Source: a virus. Taken from it: a DNA stretch of 64,000 bases. Under the pieces are notes generated by a model. The model was not told the origin of the DNA. It saw only the letters and a list, made by a program, of their open reading frames with translations, and ran no database searches. The stretch is taken from positions 24,824 to 88,823 of IMG/VR virus record IMGVR_UViG_3300027779_001649; one strand, written 5' to 3'. The first letter of the stretch is position 1. Every line of letters begins with the position of its first letter. This document shows positions 1 to 8,902 of the stretch, one piece after another. Position numbers and translations under genes: made by a program.

Positions 1-7
1 CAGACAT
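1..7 (-). CDS. 5' end of next late gene, partial (gp22 scaffold expected)
   Basis: Only the first two codons (Met-Ser) lie in the window; the gene runs off the left edge. An AGGAG ribosome-binding site lies 8 nt upstream of the ATG, and an exact late promoter box lies at 47-54, so a real late gene starts here. In T4 the gene after the prohead protease gp21 is the scaffold gp22, followed by the major capsid gp23. The identity is inferred from position only. Confidence 0.55.
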
Positions 8-46
8 AGGGGGATCTCCTTTTTTATTCTAACTTCCTTATTTGTT

Positions 47-54
47 TATTTATA
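47..54 (-). promoter_or_regulatory. T4-type late promoter box before the left-edge gene
   Basis: The minus strand reads TATAAATA, the exact T4 late promoter element recognised by the gp55 sigma factor. It lies just past the 3' end of the gp21-like gene and about 40 nt before the ATG at 7. The predicted transcription start is near position 41, giving a leader of about 34 nt that carries the AGGAG site. Confidence 0.75.
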
Positions 55-56
55 AA

Positions 57-713
57 TTACAACATTTTGAGGAATTTGGCGAACTCCAAAGCTTCGTTAT
101 TCGCCTCTTTATGACGCTTTTTAACGTCAATTCGTTTTTTCATATCCGCAAGTTGAGCTTCTACGATATTTCCATGATCCCAGACCCACTCTTTTCCCTC
201 CATAATACCTTCTACAAAGGCATTAGGAGCAGATGGATCTGCAACTATGTCAGCTGCTGTTGCGAGATAGAAATCATCTCTTACATAATTCGCACCGTTT
301 TTTGATTCTAAACTACCCATTCCTCTTGAAGAAACACCTAGTTTTGCACCCTCGTCCATTAAACTTTTAACTATCTTACCCATAGGTGTGTCCATTATCT
401 TAGCTTCACCAACAAAATTCTTACCATTAGGGGTTAAACTTGTAATCATGTGGGAAACTCTCTCCAGATTGACCGTTGGGCCGTCTGGATGTCCAAGTTC
501 ACCAAATGCACGTTTCTCTTTAATAAAATTCTTATTATACTTATCAACCTCAGTTTCAAGTATTTCCATAGGATATACACGACCATTACGGTTCTTAATG
601 TCCGCTTGCATGAAAATACCTTTAATCTTATAACTTTTCTTTCCGTTTTCCTTTTCTTCTACTAAATATTCGCAGCTTTCTACGGATTCGGATATTAATT
701 TTAGTGTTTGCAT
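57..713 (-). CDS. 21: Prohead core scaffold protein and protease (T4 gp21-like)
   Basis: Serine protease that matures the prohead by cleaving scaffold and capsid proteins during head assembly. The 218-aa length matches the family. The presumed catalytic His is in GELGHP (residues 71-76) and the presumed Ser in VSSRGMGS (127-134), the assemblin-like arrangement of this family; DIVADPSAPNAF follows at about 156. The gene sits after the portal and core genes as in T4 (20-67-68-21), although three extra genes intervene here. The start at 713 follows the nitroreductase stop by 4 nt. Confidence 0.9.
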   Translation of the reverse strand: MQTLKLISESVESCEYLVEEKENGKKSYKIKGIFMQADIKNRNGRVYPMEILETEVDKYNKNFIKEKRAFGELGHPDGPTVNLERVSHMITSLTPNGKNFVGEAKIMDTPMGKIVKSLMDEGAKLGVSSRGMGSLESKNGANYVRDDFYLATAADIVADPSAPNAFVEGIMEGKEWVWDHGNIVEAQLADMKKRIDVKKRHKEANNEALEFAKFLKML

Positions 714-717
714 GACT

Positions 718-1380
718 TTAATCCCATATTTCGTACTTAATTGGTTGTTTCCTCTTAGAGTTAAAGATGAAATCCCTTAAATGGTGTTTTTTACGATTAA
801 CACCCTCTTGGTTGTACCCTATACCCATTAACAATAACGGTTTTTCCTCTAAGTTTGCAATTTGTTTAATTGCTTGTGCATCAAAACATTGACAACACCC
901 TGTTCGGTATCCCAATAAAGAGGCAGTTAAGTTTAAATAACCAGTTGCAATACCTACTGCGACCTGTCTATCTCTCTCTAACTCTTTTAATTTCTTTTCA
1001 TCCCACTTACCTGTCTTAATATAACTTAGTGTAGCGGCATTTCTGTGCAAATCATCTGTTAAATCATTAGTAAAATCATAATTTTCAAAAATTACCAAGA
1101 GGTTTGCGAGTGTTTGAGGATTTGTTTCGTATCCTACAGGGTCACCTTTCTTTCTCTTAGTACTAAATCCTTCTGTGTGAGTATGAATTTCTTCAATAAC
1201 ATCACGGTCTTGTATAAAATGTACCTTATAAAACGCAATATTTTGTTTACTAGGACAGTTTGTTACCGAATGTAGTAGAGTTTTTACATCATCCTTCGGT
1301 ATTTCTTTAGTCAAATCCCAATTTCGTTGGGTATGTTGACTTTTAATTACTGCCTTTTCTATTTCAGTGTGCGTATACAT
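718..1380 (-). CDS. Nitroreductase-family flavoprotein
   Basis: Predicted FMN-dependent NAD(P)H oxidoreductase. The N-terminal part has the family hallmark of an Arg/Trp-rich phosphate-binding stretch (QRNWDLTKEIP, about 18-28) followed by NCPSKQN (about 41-47). The central region VAVGIATGYLNLTASLLGY and GIGYNQEG near the C-terminus also fit the nitroreductase fold. At 220 aa it is a single-domain member. It is inserted between the head genes and gp21. The substrate is unknown; in a phage it may serve redox or nucleotide/cofactor metabolism of the infected cell. Overlap with neighbours is absent but spacing is only 4-10 nt, so it is co-transcribed with them. Confidence 0.8.
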   Translation of the reverse strand: MYTHTEIEKAVIKSQHTQRNWDLTKEIPKDDVKTLLHSVTNCPSKQNIAFYKVHFIQDRDVIEEIHTHTEGFSTKRKKGDPVGYETNPQTLANLLVIFENYDFTNDLTDDLHRNAATLSYIKTGKWDEKKLKELERDRQVAVGIATGYLNLTASLLGYRTGCCQCFDAQAIKQIANLEEKPLLLMGIGYNQEGVNRKKHHLRDFIFNSKRKQPIKYEIWD

Positions 1381-1390
1381 TATATTTAGT

Positions 1391-2458
1391 CTATCCTATA
1401 CTTCTAATATCTTCTACTACATGGCGCATATCACCATCTATTGTTGCTTCATACTGTATTGGAGCAGACTGTTTTAATCTCTTTGTATCTTCTTCTGAGA
1501 TATCTACAATAGTACATCCATTAGCTACCGCATCGTCTTCATATTTCTTACAATCTTCCAGTGACCATTTTCGTTCTATCTTTGCAACCTTCTTAGCTGC
1601 AATAGTAAATGCTTCTTGTTGTTCAGAAGTCAAACTGTCAAATAGTGGTTGTCCTATCAAGATGGTAGTAAGAAACATACTATGATTAGATTTAAGTATA
1701 TTCTTACCAGAGAATCTAAGATACGTTGTTTCTACTGCACCTCCATTAGAAGCTGATTCTTTAATTTCCTGAATTTTTTGATTCATTCGTGGTTTTGCTA
1801 CAGCTCCAACATCACTAAATAATCTATCGGTATTAGGAGTTGTAACTAAATCTAATCCTTTAAGGTCATCCAAAGATGTTATTGGATGGTCAGACCCGAT
1901 AATACGGTATCCACCACTATAGGTAAATCCTAATCCCCTAACTCCACTGGTATCCCGACCATCTTTCTTATGGGTTGTAGAAGCCCATTCTCCCAGATGT
2001 AAGGTATCCAATAATTTCTGTCCTATAGAACCATCTAATGATTTTGTTACATGGTCATGGTCTTTAAATAAGAAGGGCAAATCTAAAAGAGAAAATCGTC
2101 TGTCAAGATGTCTACCAATAACAGTAACTTGAGTTTGACTCATATGAAATTTTTGTTCTCTAAGTCCTTGCCAAAATGCCGACCATTTCTTTCTGACATC
2201 CTTCCATTCAGAAGGAATAAACAACTTCTTTCTACCTTGGGGCATTTCCCAAGTTTCAAGAGATGTCTCTGCTGGTTTTAATCCTAATTCGGGAATATCA
2301 CCATATTTCTGGATATACTGTCCCATCATTAAAACCTCAACCTCAAACTGCCCAGGAAGTAACTTATCTAATTCCTTGGCAAATGCTTTTGCAGTTCGTA
2401 CAAAGAGGTATGCCGGTTGGTGGGCAATTAACCATCTTAAAACAACAGGATTACTCAT
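1391..2458 (-). CDS. Orphan TRAP-type (DctP family) substrate-binding protein lacking a visible signal peptide
   Basis: The 355-aa sequence follows the DctP pattern: an N-terminal strand WLIAHQPAYLFVRTAKAF, the middle element RGLGFTYSGGYRI with SDHPITSLDDLKGL, and a C-terminal helix set with LTSEQQEAF. Such proteins normally sit in the periplasm and hand acids to a DctQM permease. Here translation starts directly at the mature domain (MSNPVVLRW), with an AGGA site about 8 nt upstream of the ATG at 2458, so no leader peptide is encoded. There is no permease beside it; it lies within the head gene cluster. It could be cytoplasmic, virion-associated, or a fast-evolving relic. The family call is good; the role is unclear. 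Confidence 0.75.
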   Translation of the reverse strand: MSNPVVLRWLIAHQPAYLFVRTAKAFAKELDKLLPGQFEVEVLMMGQYIQKYGDIPELGLKPAETSLETWEMPQGRKKLFIPSEWKDVRKKWSAFWQGLREQKFHMSQTQVTVIGRHLDRRFSLLDLPFLFKDHDHVTKSLDGSIGQKLLDTLHLGEWASTTHKKDGRDTSGVRGLGFTYSGGYRIIGSDHPITSLDDLKGLDLVTTPNTDRLFSDVGAVAKPRMNQKIQEIKESASNGGAVETTYLRFSGKNILKSNHSMFLTTILIGQPLFDSLTSEQQEAFTIAAKKVAKIERKWSLEDCKKYEDDAVANGCTIVDISEEDTKRLKQSAPIQYEATIDGDMRHVVEDIRSIG

Positions 2459-2467
2459 TCTAACATC

Positions 2468-2848
2468 CTAAGTTATATTATCCCATCCAGATACTTTTTT
2501 CATACGTAACCAGACTGTTCCTACAGATGCAGAACCATTTGTCAGTTGTACATCTCCTGTGACACCACTTCCTCCATTATTGGGAATAGACGGCATACCA
2601 TCTCCGAAACCTACTTTACCACTTCCATTTAAGGACAGTGCAGCAACATTTGTTGTTGCGTCCCATTCTATATCTGTTGTTGATGAAACTGACCATGCAA
2701 TACCAGTAATAGTAGTACGTGGATCGGTTGCGGCACCAGCTGCATCCGAAGCATCAAAAACACTAGCAGAACTGTTAGTTCCACTAGTAGTAATTTTTAA
2801 AAAGTATTCAAAATCGCTATCCACGATCTCTTGTAATACTACGGCCAT
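2468..2848 (-). CDS. Probable virion structural protein (Ser/Thr/Gly-rich beta protein)
   Basis: A 126-aa Ser/Thr/Gly-rich sequence without charged catalytic motifs. The pattern of short beta-strands, IEWDATTNV (about 59-67), and the tail NNGGSGVTGDVQL followed by a beta-rich end recalls small structural proteins found in marine T4-like phages. I recognise this only loosely. It lies between the core genes and the orphan binding protein in the late head operon, consistent with a capsid decoration or neck-associated role. The exact function is not established. Confidence 0.55.
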   Translation of the reverse strand: MAVVLQEIVDSDFEYFLKITTSGTNSSASVFDASDAAGAATDPRTTITGIAWSVSSTTDIEWDATTNVAALSLNGSGKVGFGDGMPSIPNNGGSGVTGDVQLTNGSASVGTVWLRMKKVSGWDNIT

Positions 2849-2858
2849 TGTTTAACTC

Positions 2859-3107
2859 CTATATTGATAACATCTCTTTCTCAAAATAACCCAGAAGTTT
2901 CTTCTCAGGAACCTTGTGTTTTTTAGATACTTCTTTTATTGTTTTTTCAAAACTATTTAGGAAATCTGTAGGTTTAGATTCCATCTTTTTAAAGATATCA
3001 TCAACGGCGTTCCGCATCTTAGGAGATAATCGCTTATACTCCTTAGATTTACGATGTTCGTCCTTCTCTACAACTGAATTTTCATATAATTCTAAAAAAT
3101 CAATCAT
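2859..3107 (-). CDS. Small helical prohead core protein, gp68 position
   Basis: An 82-aa highly charged, helical protein (many Lys/Glu, no Cys). In T4 the genes 67 and 68 for minor prohead core proteins lie between the portal gene 20 and the protease gene 21; this ORF occupies the gene 68 slot and overlaps the 62-aa upstream gene by 4 nt. Sequence similarity to gp68 is not evident by eye, so the name rests on position and composition. Confidence 0.55.
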   Translation of the reverse strand: MIDFLELYENSVVEKDEHRKSKEYKRLSPKMRNAVDDIFKKMESKPTDFLNSFEKTIKEVSKKHKVPEKKLLGYFEKEMLSI

Positions 3108-3292
3108 TCCTGTTCTTTCTCTGTATCAGGAGCATCCCTCATATCCTGTGCTTGTTGAACAAAGGTTTTTGCGACATCTCCTCTTTTAAGTTCTAAAGTA
3201 GCACCTACTTTTGTTACTATAGCTGTTGTAAATGCATCTTTAGCACCTATATTATCTCCATCAGAAACTTTATCTACAAATTCTCTACTCAT
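3104..3292 (-). CDS. Prohead core protein, gp67-like
   Basis: A 62-aa protein with the pattern of the small T4 core proteins: SREFVDKVSDGDNIGAKDAF, then a Lys/Arg-containing helix ending AKTFV, then an acidic tail (DAPDTEKEQE). T4 gp67 has the same plan of a short helical head and an acidic tail. I chose the ATG at 3292, which overlaps the end of the portal gene by 8 nt; a longer reading of the same frame would run against the portal coding frame. It is an internal scaffold component expected to be cleaved by gp21. Confidence 0.65.
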   Translation of the reverse strand: MSREFVDKVSDGDNIGAKDAFTTAIVTKVGATLELKRGDVAKTFVQQAQDMRDAPDTEKEQE

Positions 3293-4949
3293 TGTCATCT
3301 TCCTTTTCATCATTATTCTTTTTCTTTGCGAATGGATTTCCTCCACCATTTGCTGGAGCAGCTGGTTCGGGTTCTTCATAATCCGGCATATCAGGTGGTT
3401 TGATAACTTTTCCATCACCATCCTGTGGATAACGAGTAACACCATCACCACCGTCTGGCATGTCAATTCCACCATCTTCAACATCCATATCAGCTTCTTT
3501 CTTGATTTGGTCTTGCATCTTAGAAACATCACCATCATTCATACGTAATACTTTCTCCCAAACAAATTGTTTACTGAAGAATGTACCCATATATGATTGT
3601 ATAACGTCCATAGTTTCCAATCTTTCCTTTAGAAGTTCTGCTTCTTTTAACTCTGTAAAGTGACCATCCATTAAGAAATCATACTGTAGATGTTCTTTAA
3701 TACTAGTCCAATCCTCGTTTGCAATGATACCCTTCAACAATAACTGGGTCATAAGAATATCAGTGAATAGAGGTACGAATTTCTTACGTATTCTCTGCAC
3801 AAACTTAGTGAATTTTAGTTCATCTCTGGTAATTTCAGTAGATCGTCCAAGGTTAAATCCCGATTCAGATTCTAATCTGGATATAGGTACATTCAAGGAA
3901 CGGTATAGTTTCCTTTGAAAATACATAATATCATCTATTTCACCTAAATTCTGTCCACCAGGCAGAGTAGTTATCTCAGTTCCTCTACCACCTTCTCTTC
4001 GTGGTAACCAGAAATCTTCAAGCATTGACATATGATTTCTGTCATCTCGTATTTCACCAGTTGTTGCATCATACACCAACTTATTACGATATCGGTTCAT
4101 AACATCTTTTAGATACTGTTCTGCTTTAGCTTTTGGTAGATTACCAACGTCAATGTAGAAGATACGTCTTTCTGGAGCTCGGGAGATACGATAGATAACT
4201 AACGCATCTTCAATCATACGTAACTGATTGACAGATTTTATAGCTTTATGTAAATATGAACGAACTGCGCCATTATTCCCATCAATCACACCAGATGGAA
4301 CATAGGTAATAGAATCCTTTGCAATTTTAATACCCTCTGAGGTAGGTGAACCAGATTGTATTGAAAGTCCCTTTTCATTGTAGATATAGTATTCAGTAAT
4401 CTTTCGTACCATATCAACACCAGTTTTAGCATCAACTTTCTTATCTAACTCTCTAACTTTTCTAATTTTCATAGAATCTATCCAACGTAATTCGGTAATA
4501 CCCTTACGTGGATCATTAATGTCTATAACTTTGTGATAGTAGACCCTACCATCTACATACCATCTACGGAACACATCATGGCCTCTAGTATCAAAATCTA
4601 AAAGTCTTAATACCTCACCAAATTCGTGTCTAATTTTTCTCTTAATTTTCTCAGGATACGGTAATCCATCTAAAACTATGGATACAGCTTGATCGTTTTC
4701 ATTTGCAACGATAGATTCATTTACTATATCTTCAATTGCAGCATCACACTCAGGTTGTCCTGCAATATCCCTGTACCGTTTAATAAGGTCAATATCAGAC
4801 CGCTCACGCCCATCAGTGTCTAGGACTTGACCCCAGAAACCACCTCCGGCAACATCAATAGTGCCATCTTGAGGATCAGGAGCAGTAAACGTCTGCTCCT
4901 TCTCCTGTTCTTTTACCTTAGATAAACGGAACCCAAAAAGTTCTGCCAT
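3285..4949 (-). CDS. 20: Portal vertex protein (T4 gp20-like)
   Basis: A 554-aa portal protein, close to the T4 gp20 length. It forms the dodecameric ring at the head vertex through which DNA is packaged and to which the neck joins. Recognisable features include the N-terminal arm, YRDIAGQPECDAAIEDIVNE (about 60-80), the DGRVYYHKVID strand, APERRIFYIDVGNLPKAKAEQ and FNLGRSTEITRDELKF (stem and crown regions). The C-terminus is acidic and low-complexity (DNDEKEDDNE type). It is followed by the gp67-like gene with an 8-nt overlap and preceded by the tube gene, as in T4. Confidence 0.95.
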   Translation of the reverse strand: MAELFGFRLSKVKEQEKEQTFTAPDPQDGTIDVAGGGFWGQVLDTDGRERSDIDLIKRYRDIAGQPECDAAIEDIVNESIVANENDQAVSIVLDGLPYPEKIKRKIRHEFGEVLRLLDFDTRGHDVFRRWYVDGRVYYHKVIDINDPRKGITELRWIDSMKIRKVRELDKKVDAKTGVDMVRKITEYYIYNEKGLSIQSGSPTSEGIKIAKDSITYVPSGVIDGNNGAVRSYLHKAIKSVNQLRMIEDALVIYRISRAPERRIFYIDVGNLPKAKAEQYLKDVMNRYRNKLVYDATTGEIRDDRNHMSMLEDFWLPRREGGRGTEITTLPGGQNLGEIDDIMYFQRKLYRSLNVPISRLESESGFNLGRSTEITRDELKFTKFVQRIRKKFVPLFTDILMTQLLLKGIIANEDWTSIKEHLQYDFLMDGHFTELKEAELLKERLETMDVIQSYMGTFFSKQFVWEKVLRMNDGDVSKMQDQIKKEADMDVEDGGIDMPDGGDGVTRYPQDGDGKVIKPPDMPDYEEPEPAAPANGGGNPFAKKKNNDEKEDDNE

Positions 4950-4987
4950 TATATATTACTCCTACTGTCTATATCTATTTAGTAGGT

Positions 4988-5521
4988 CTAGAAGTTCACA
5001 CCAGAAGCTTCAAAGTGTTGATATCTCCAACTTACATCAAATGTTTCTATCGTATCCGCTGTAGCGTTACTCAATTCAATAACAGTAATTGCCGTTGGCC
5101 AGGCACTCTTGAAAATATAACTTTTCAAAACAGTGTCATCCCTGTCCAATTGTTCTACTGTTAGATCTGATTGATAATCAGCAGGAGATATTACACCAGT
5201 ATTGTTAGCAAGATCATTAATACCGTTAGACCACCGTTCCATAGCGTTACGGATCATAAAGTCCGTATCGTTGTAGAAAGTAGTAGTCCAAGTTTCATCA
5301 AATGTCCTGTCTCCAGCAATATAGATATTCCGTCCACGAAACGGAATAGGAATCTCTGCTAAAGATTGTGCAGGAAGATTAGATGTCGTACATAGAAAAG
5401 AAGTTCTACGGACATCTAGTCCTATTGCAATACCAGGCGGTGGTGTAACTGTTACTCTAAACTGATTAGCACGAGCACCACCACCAATTAGATTTGCTTT
5501 AAAGTCATCTATATTAGCCAT
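4988..5521 (-). CDS. 19: Tail tube protein (T4 gp19-like)
   Basis: A 177-aa tube subunit that stacks as hexamers inside the sheath. The length and order (after gp18, before gp20) match T4. Visible family features are NQFRVTVTPP near the N-terminus, LPAQSLAEIPIPFRGRNIYIAG in the middle and FDVSWRYQHFEA at the C-terminus. The start ATG lies 2 nt after the sheath stop region, so it is translated from the same late mRNA as the sheath. Confidence 0.95.
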   Translation of the reverse strand: MANIDDFKANLIGGGARANQFRVTVTPPPGIAIGLDVRRTSFLCTTSNLPAQSLAEIPIPFRGRNIYIAGDRTFDETWTTTFYNDTDFMIRNAMERWSNGINDLANNTGVISPADYQSDLTVEQLDRDDTVLKSYIFKSAWPTAITVIELSNATADTIETFDVSWRYQHFEASGVNF

Positions 5522-5523
5522 GG

Positions 5524-7539
5524 TTATCCTCCTACTTCACTAAATGCAACACCAGTTCGTGTGGCGATGAAATTTAGTGTGATAAAGTTAATTGCACGAG
5601 CTGGTTTGATGTAAATATCACCAATAAACTCGTTGCGGTCAATAACTTCACCTGTGTTGTTTGTTGCATCAGCGACTACCTTAAAATCATAGATACCTCT
5701 GCGACCTTGAACGTCCCTCAAGAAAGGTTCTACCATGTTTCTAAACTGAGCTCTGGTGAATTCATCGTTGAATTCAAAGAGTTGATATTTAGAAGCAGTT
5801 GAGATTGCTTTCTCTAGTACCAAGAACAATCTACGCACGTTAATGCGATCAAATGCACTAGGTTTGGCTAGAGCAGTTTTATCTCCAAAGAGAACCACAC
5901 CTTGGCCTGGGAAGTTAGTTACTGGATTAATCCTTGAACGATAAAGTTGGTCTCTTTCACTGTTCTTAGGATTATATGCAAGTTTAATTGCACCTCTTAT
6001 ATTTCCACGATTAAATCCAGCTGGGGAATACCAAGGATCGGCAACCTTATCTGCATTTGCACAAAGACCGGCGATATCACCGTTCAAAGGAACATAACGA
6101 TAAACATCTGCATATTTGTCGTACATGTATTTGTATCCACTGTCATATACGATATATGAAGAGGATGGCAAAGTATCAAAACCGTTGATAACATTTGCGG
6201 TCTGTGAGATGGAACTAGAAACATTAACTACTGCGGCACGATATGGTGAAATAAATCCTACACAATCTTTGCGGTCTTCGCAAAGGTCAGTAACCATTGT
6301 TCCATGTGTGTCCATACCAGCTTGAGTATCAGCTACACCACCAGAGGGTCCAGATAATACCAAGTTAATATCTAAGGTTTCAGTATCTTTAAATAAATCA
6401 TAACCAGCACGAAGTTCACCATTAGTAACAGAATAATCATCCGTACCACCAGTAAGAGTACCAGCGTCTACTAGTGTTACAGCAGTATAGTCAGCAGTAA
6501 CATCAGTTCCCCAATTGGAACCAGCAGAAATATGATCTGTCCAGTAAATCCACTGAGATTGTCTAAAAATTATATCTGGGTAGTAATTAGAACCACCCTG
6601 AGCAGTTTTAGAAATTGGGTTTTTTGACGTATTATCATATGTTTCAATTACTGAACTAGTTCTCTGTCCAGCAACATCATTCTGATAACCAGTGATATCA
6701 CCTGTAGCGTCATAAACTGCAACATGCAGTTCATCGTTACTTCCACGACCATTATTAGTTGCCCACTGGGAAGTCCCAGGCGCACCGGCGAAGAGATCAT
6801 AAAATCTCCAACGTCTGCGTATAAACGAATTATCGGGAATTGCAACTTTCAAACCTTGACCATTTGGATCGTCTTTAAGACGAATGGTTAAGGCATCGGT
6901 AGCAATCGCAGTAACTTCATATTCATTACCTTCATCACCAGAGATATGTGCAAAAGCAGTGATATCAGAAGATGAATCGGCACTTGAGAATGAAATTAAA
7001 TCACCAACATTAAACGCATAACCAACAGAATCAGCATCGTCCACAGTGACCGTAGTGTCACCAAGGGTTGCAGCTGCATCATCAACGAGGTTACTTGTTC
7101 CCATGTGCTGTTCATATGAAGTAGCACTAGGACATAAGGAAACTCCAATAGAGTTACCCCAAGTACCAGCACTACGTGCAGCCCATTCACCATGAGAACC
7201 TTGTCCCCCAGAAAATGAACCATTATAGTGGTCATCATCACGAATGAGAATACCACTATTTGCACCAGCATTTAATATTGCACACTCGGTACGAACAACT
7301 TTCAATTGATCGGAGTATGTTAAAAAGTTTGCAGCAGTAAACCACCACTCAAAGTTTGAACCTTGAGGTTTACCAAATATCTGCACTAAGTCCTGTTCAC
7401 TACCGATTGTCGTAACTGACGAAACTGGACCTCTTTCAAATGGTCCTGCTATTGCACCAACGGTGGTGGCAACAGCCGGGACTATGTTTGTGAGGTCAAT
7501 TTCACGGACATGAACGCCAGGAGAAGATAGAAATGACAT
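5524..7539 (-). CDS. 18: Contractile tail sheath protein (T4 gp18-like)
   Basis: A 671-aa sheath subunit, T4 gp18 size. The N-terminal SPGVHVREIDLTN is the standard sheath start; PGQGVVLFGDKT and INVRRLFLVLEKAI in the C-terminal third are the conserved sheath core, and the protein ends with the usual beta segment (ATRTGVAFSEVGG). It contracts to drive the tube through the envelope. An exact late promoter box at 7584-7591 and a GGAG site before the ATG show strong late expression; this is the first gene of the 18-19-20 late operon. Confidence 0.95.
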   Translation of the reverse strand: MSFLSSPGVHVREIDLTNIVPAVATTVGAIAGPFERGPVSSVTTIGSEQDLVQIFGKPQGSNFEWWFTAANFLTYSDQLKVVRTECAILNAGANSGILIRDDDHYNGSFSGGQGSHGEWAARSAGTWGNSIGVSLCPSATSYEQHMGTSNLVDDAAATLGDTTVTVDDADSVGYAFNVGDLISFSSADSSSDITAFAHISGDEGNEYEVTAIATDALTIRLKDDPNGQGLKVAIPDNSFIRRRWRFYDLFAGAPGTSQWATNNGRGSNDELHVAVYDATGDITGYQNDVAGQRTSSVIETYDNTSKNPISKTAQGGSNYYPDIIFRQSQWIYWTDHISAGSNWGTDVTADYTAVTLVDAGTLTGGTDDYSVTNGELRAGYDLFKDTETLDINLVLSGPSGGVADTQAGMDTHGTMVTDLCEDRKDCVGFISPYRAAVVNVSSSISQTANVINGFDTLPSSSYIVYDSGYKYMYDKYADVYRYVPLNGDIAGLCANADKVADPWYSPAGFNRGNIRGAIKLAYNPKNSERDQLYRSRINPVTNFPGQGVVLFGDKTALAKPSAFDRINVRRLFLVLEKAISTASKYQLFEFNDEFTRAQFRNMVEPFLRDVQGRRGIYDFKVVADATNNTGEVIDRNEFIGDIYIKPARAINFITLNFIATRTGVAFSEVGG

Positions 7540-7583
7540 GTTATTACTCCTTTAAATTGCGAGTCTTTTGTATTGTTCATTGA

Positions 7584-7591
7584 TATTTATA
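7584..7591 (-). promoter_or_regulatory. T4-type late promoter for the sheath gene
   Basis: The minus strand reads exactly TATAAATA about 45 nt upstream of the sheath ATG at 7539, with a predicted start of transcription near 7578 and a leader of about 39 nt carrying AAAGGAG. It lies in the 80-nt gap between divergent genes. Confidence 0.85.
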
Positions 7592-7633
7592 AAAATAAAG
7601 TTCTTAAAACCCACTTTTATAAGTGTTAAAACA

Positions 7634-7641
7634 TATAAATA
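7634..7641 (+). promoter_or_regulatory. T4-type late box exactly 5 nt before an ATG
   Basis: TATAAATA on the plus strand. T4 late boxes span about -13 to -6, which would place the first transcribed base on the A of the ATG at 7647. No ribosome-binding site lies between box and ATG. Either island 1 is expressed from a leaderless late mRNA or the box is fortuitous. A small hairpin (CACTT/AAGTG) lies just upstream at about 7612-7625. Confidence 0.45.
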
Positions 7642-7646
7642 AACGT

Positions 7647-7949
7647 ATGGTAAATGCTCATTATGAAAAATATAAAGACACTATTAAGAAGTGTGCGAGA
7701 AGAAACTACCGCAAAAGGATAGTATTACTTAATGAGTTCTTAGCCGATAAACACTGTAAACATTGTGGAGAAATGGAGACTGTGTGTCTCAAATTTTACC
7801 CACATGACTCAGAAATCCGAAAAATTACAAAGAGAGTTGGAATTAGTGATGAAAGTCGTACTGAAATCACTAAATTAATGAGCGATTCCATCATTCTTTG
7901 TTCAAATTGTTGGATTAAATTAGATAATGATCTAATTGAATTTATATAG
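7647..7949 (+). CDS. Small zinc-finger protein, degenerate HNH-like
   Basis: A 100-aa basic protein with two CxxC knuckles (CKHC at residues 37-40, CSNC at 85-88), the spacing of phage HNH/zinc-ribbon proteins. In a typical HNH nuclease the second knuckle is followed by His (CxxCH) and the first by a DHxxx element; here the second is followed by Trp, and only FYPHD stands in the middle. It is therefore probably an inactive or DNA-binding derivative. The frame could also begin at a GTG at 7623; I prefer the ATG because a late box ends 5 nt before it. It is the first gene of plus-strand island 1, opposite in direction to its surroundings. Confidence 0.6.
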   Translation: MVNAHYEKYKDTIKKCARRNYRKRIVLLNEFLADKHCKHCGEMETVCLKFYPHDSEIRKITKRVGISDESRTEITKLMSDSIILCSNCWIKLDNDLIEFI

Positions 7950-7966
7950 AAAGAGAGAGGAAAGAC

Positions 7967-8902
7967 ATGAATATATTAAAAGGGCTTATCTTCGTCCTAG
8001 CACTAATGATTCCCAATACATTGTATGCCTTAGAACTTGGTACTACAAAAGGTACTGCAAATTACCAAACGGGTATCGCATTGTCAAAAGTAATCACACA
8101 ACATGGAGTAAAAATACACCCTGTACCACATAGAGGAACTAATATCTACACAGAACGAGTAAATGTTGGTAAATTAGATTTTGCTATTGCGGGTGCATAT
8201 CATCTATATTGGGCAAGGACAGGGACAGGCCCAGTTAAATATCCCCATAAAAATCTTCGTTTTGTAGCTAATCTACAAAACTTTAGAACCACATATGCAG
8301 TTAGAAATAATTCTAACATTAAGACTTATGAAGATTTAGAGGGTAAAAGAGTACCTTCGGGATTTGCAGGAGCACCATCCTTTCATTGGATGATGGAAGC
8401 AAATCTAGCAAACGGTGGGTTAACTTGGGACGATGTAACTCCTGTGCCTGTTACTTCATTACCAAAATGTTGGGCTGGTCTTCAAATTGGTACTATTGAT
8501 GTTTGCACCTTTGCAATAGGTTCTGGTTCTGCGAAGAAATTTAATATCCTAACTCCAGGCGGTCTGAGAGGTTTAAGTTCAAATATCGGTCAAAAAGAAC
8601 AGGATATGTTCAGAAATTGGAAGGGAGTAAGTATTGTTACTCAAAATCCTTCTGATAACTTATCTCTAATAAGGGGTAAAACTAGAGTCACGCAGTTTTC
8701 ATATCAGCTTTTCACAAATAAAGATGTGCCTGTTGATGTTGTAAAGGATGTTGTTCTTGCACTATACGAGGGAGGAGAAGACTTTCAAAAGTCCTCTGGT
8801 TTCACTAAGTCCTTTAAAAAGGAAAACATGAACAAGAATGTTACAATTCCTATGCACTCAGGTGCAAAGAAGGCTTATAATGAACTTGGACTTTCTGAAT
8901 AA
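7967..8902 (+). CDS. TRAP transporter substrate-binding protein, TAXI family
   Basis: A 311-aa periplasmic binding protein. Residues 1-21 form a signal peptide (hydrophobic core LIFVLALMIPNTL, cleavage near YA-LELG). The mature N-terminus ELGTTKGTANYQTG corresponds to the TAXI family glycine-rich start; LDFAIAGAYH (a usual GEADL..VQ position) and YEDLEGKRVPSGFAGAPS follow. TAXI proteins deliver substrates such as amino or dicarboxylic acids to a fused QM permease, and that permease is the next gene. The start is set by a GAGAGGAAAG site 7 nt before the ATG. The 3' end overlaps the permease by 23 nt. The substrate is not deducible. Confidence 0.85.
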   Translation: MNILKGLIFVLALMIPNTLYALELGTTKGTANYQTGIALSKVITQHGVKIHPVPHRGTNIYTERVNVGKLDFAIAGAYHLYWARTGTGPVKYPHKNLRFVANLQNFRTTYAVRNNSNIKTYEDLEGKRVPSGFAGAPSFHWMMEANLANGGLTWDDVTPVPVTSLPKCWAGLQIGTIDVCTFAIGSGSAKKFNILTPGGLRGLSSNIGQKEQDMFRNWKGVSIVTQNPSDNLSLIRGKTRVTQFSYQLFTNKDVPVDVVKDVVLALYEGGEDFQKSSGFTKSFKKENMNKNVTIPMHSGAKKAYNELGLSE

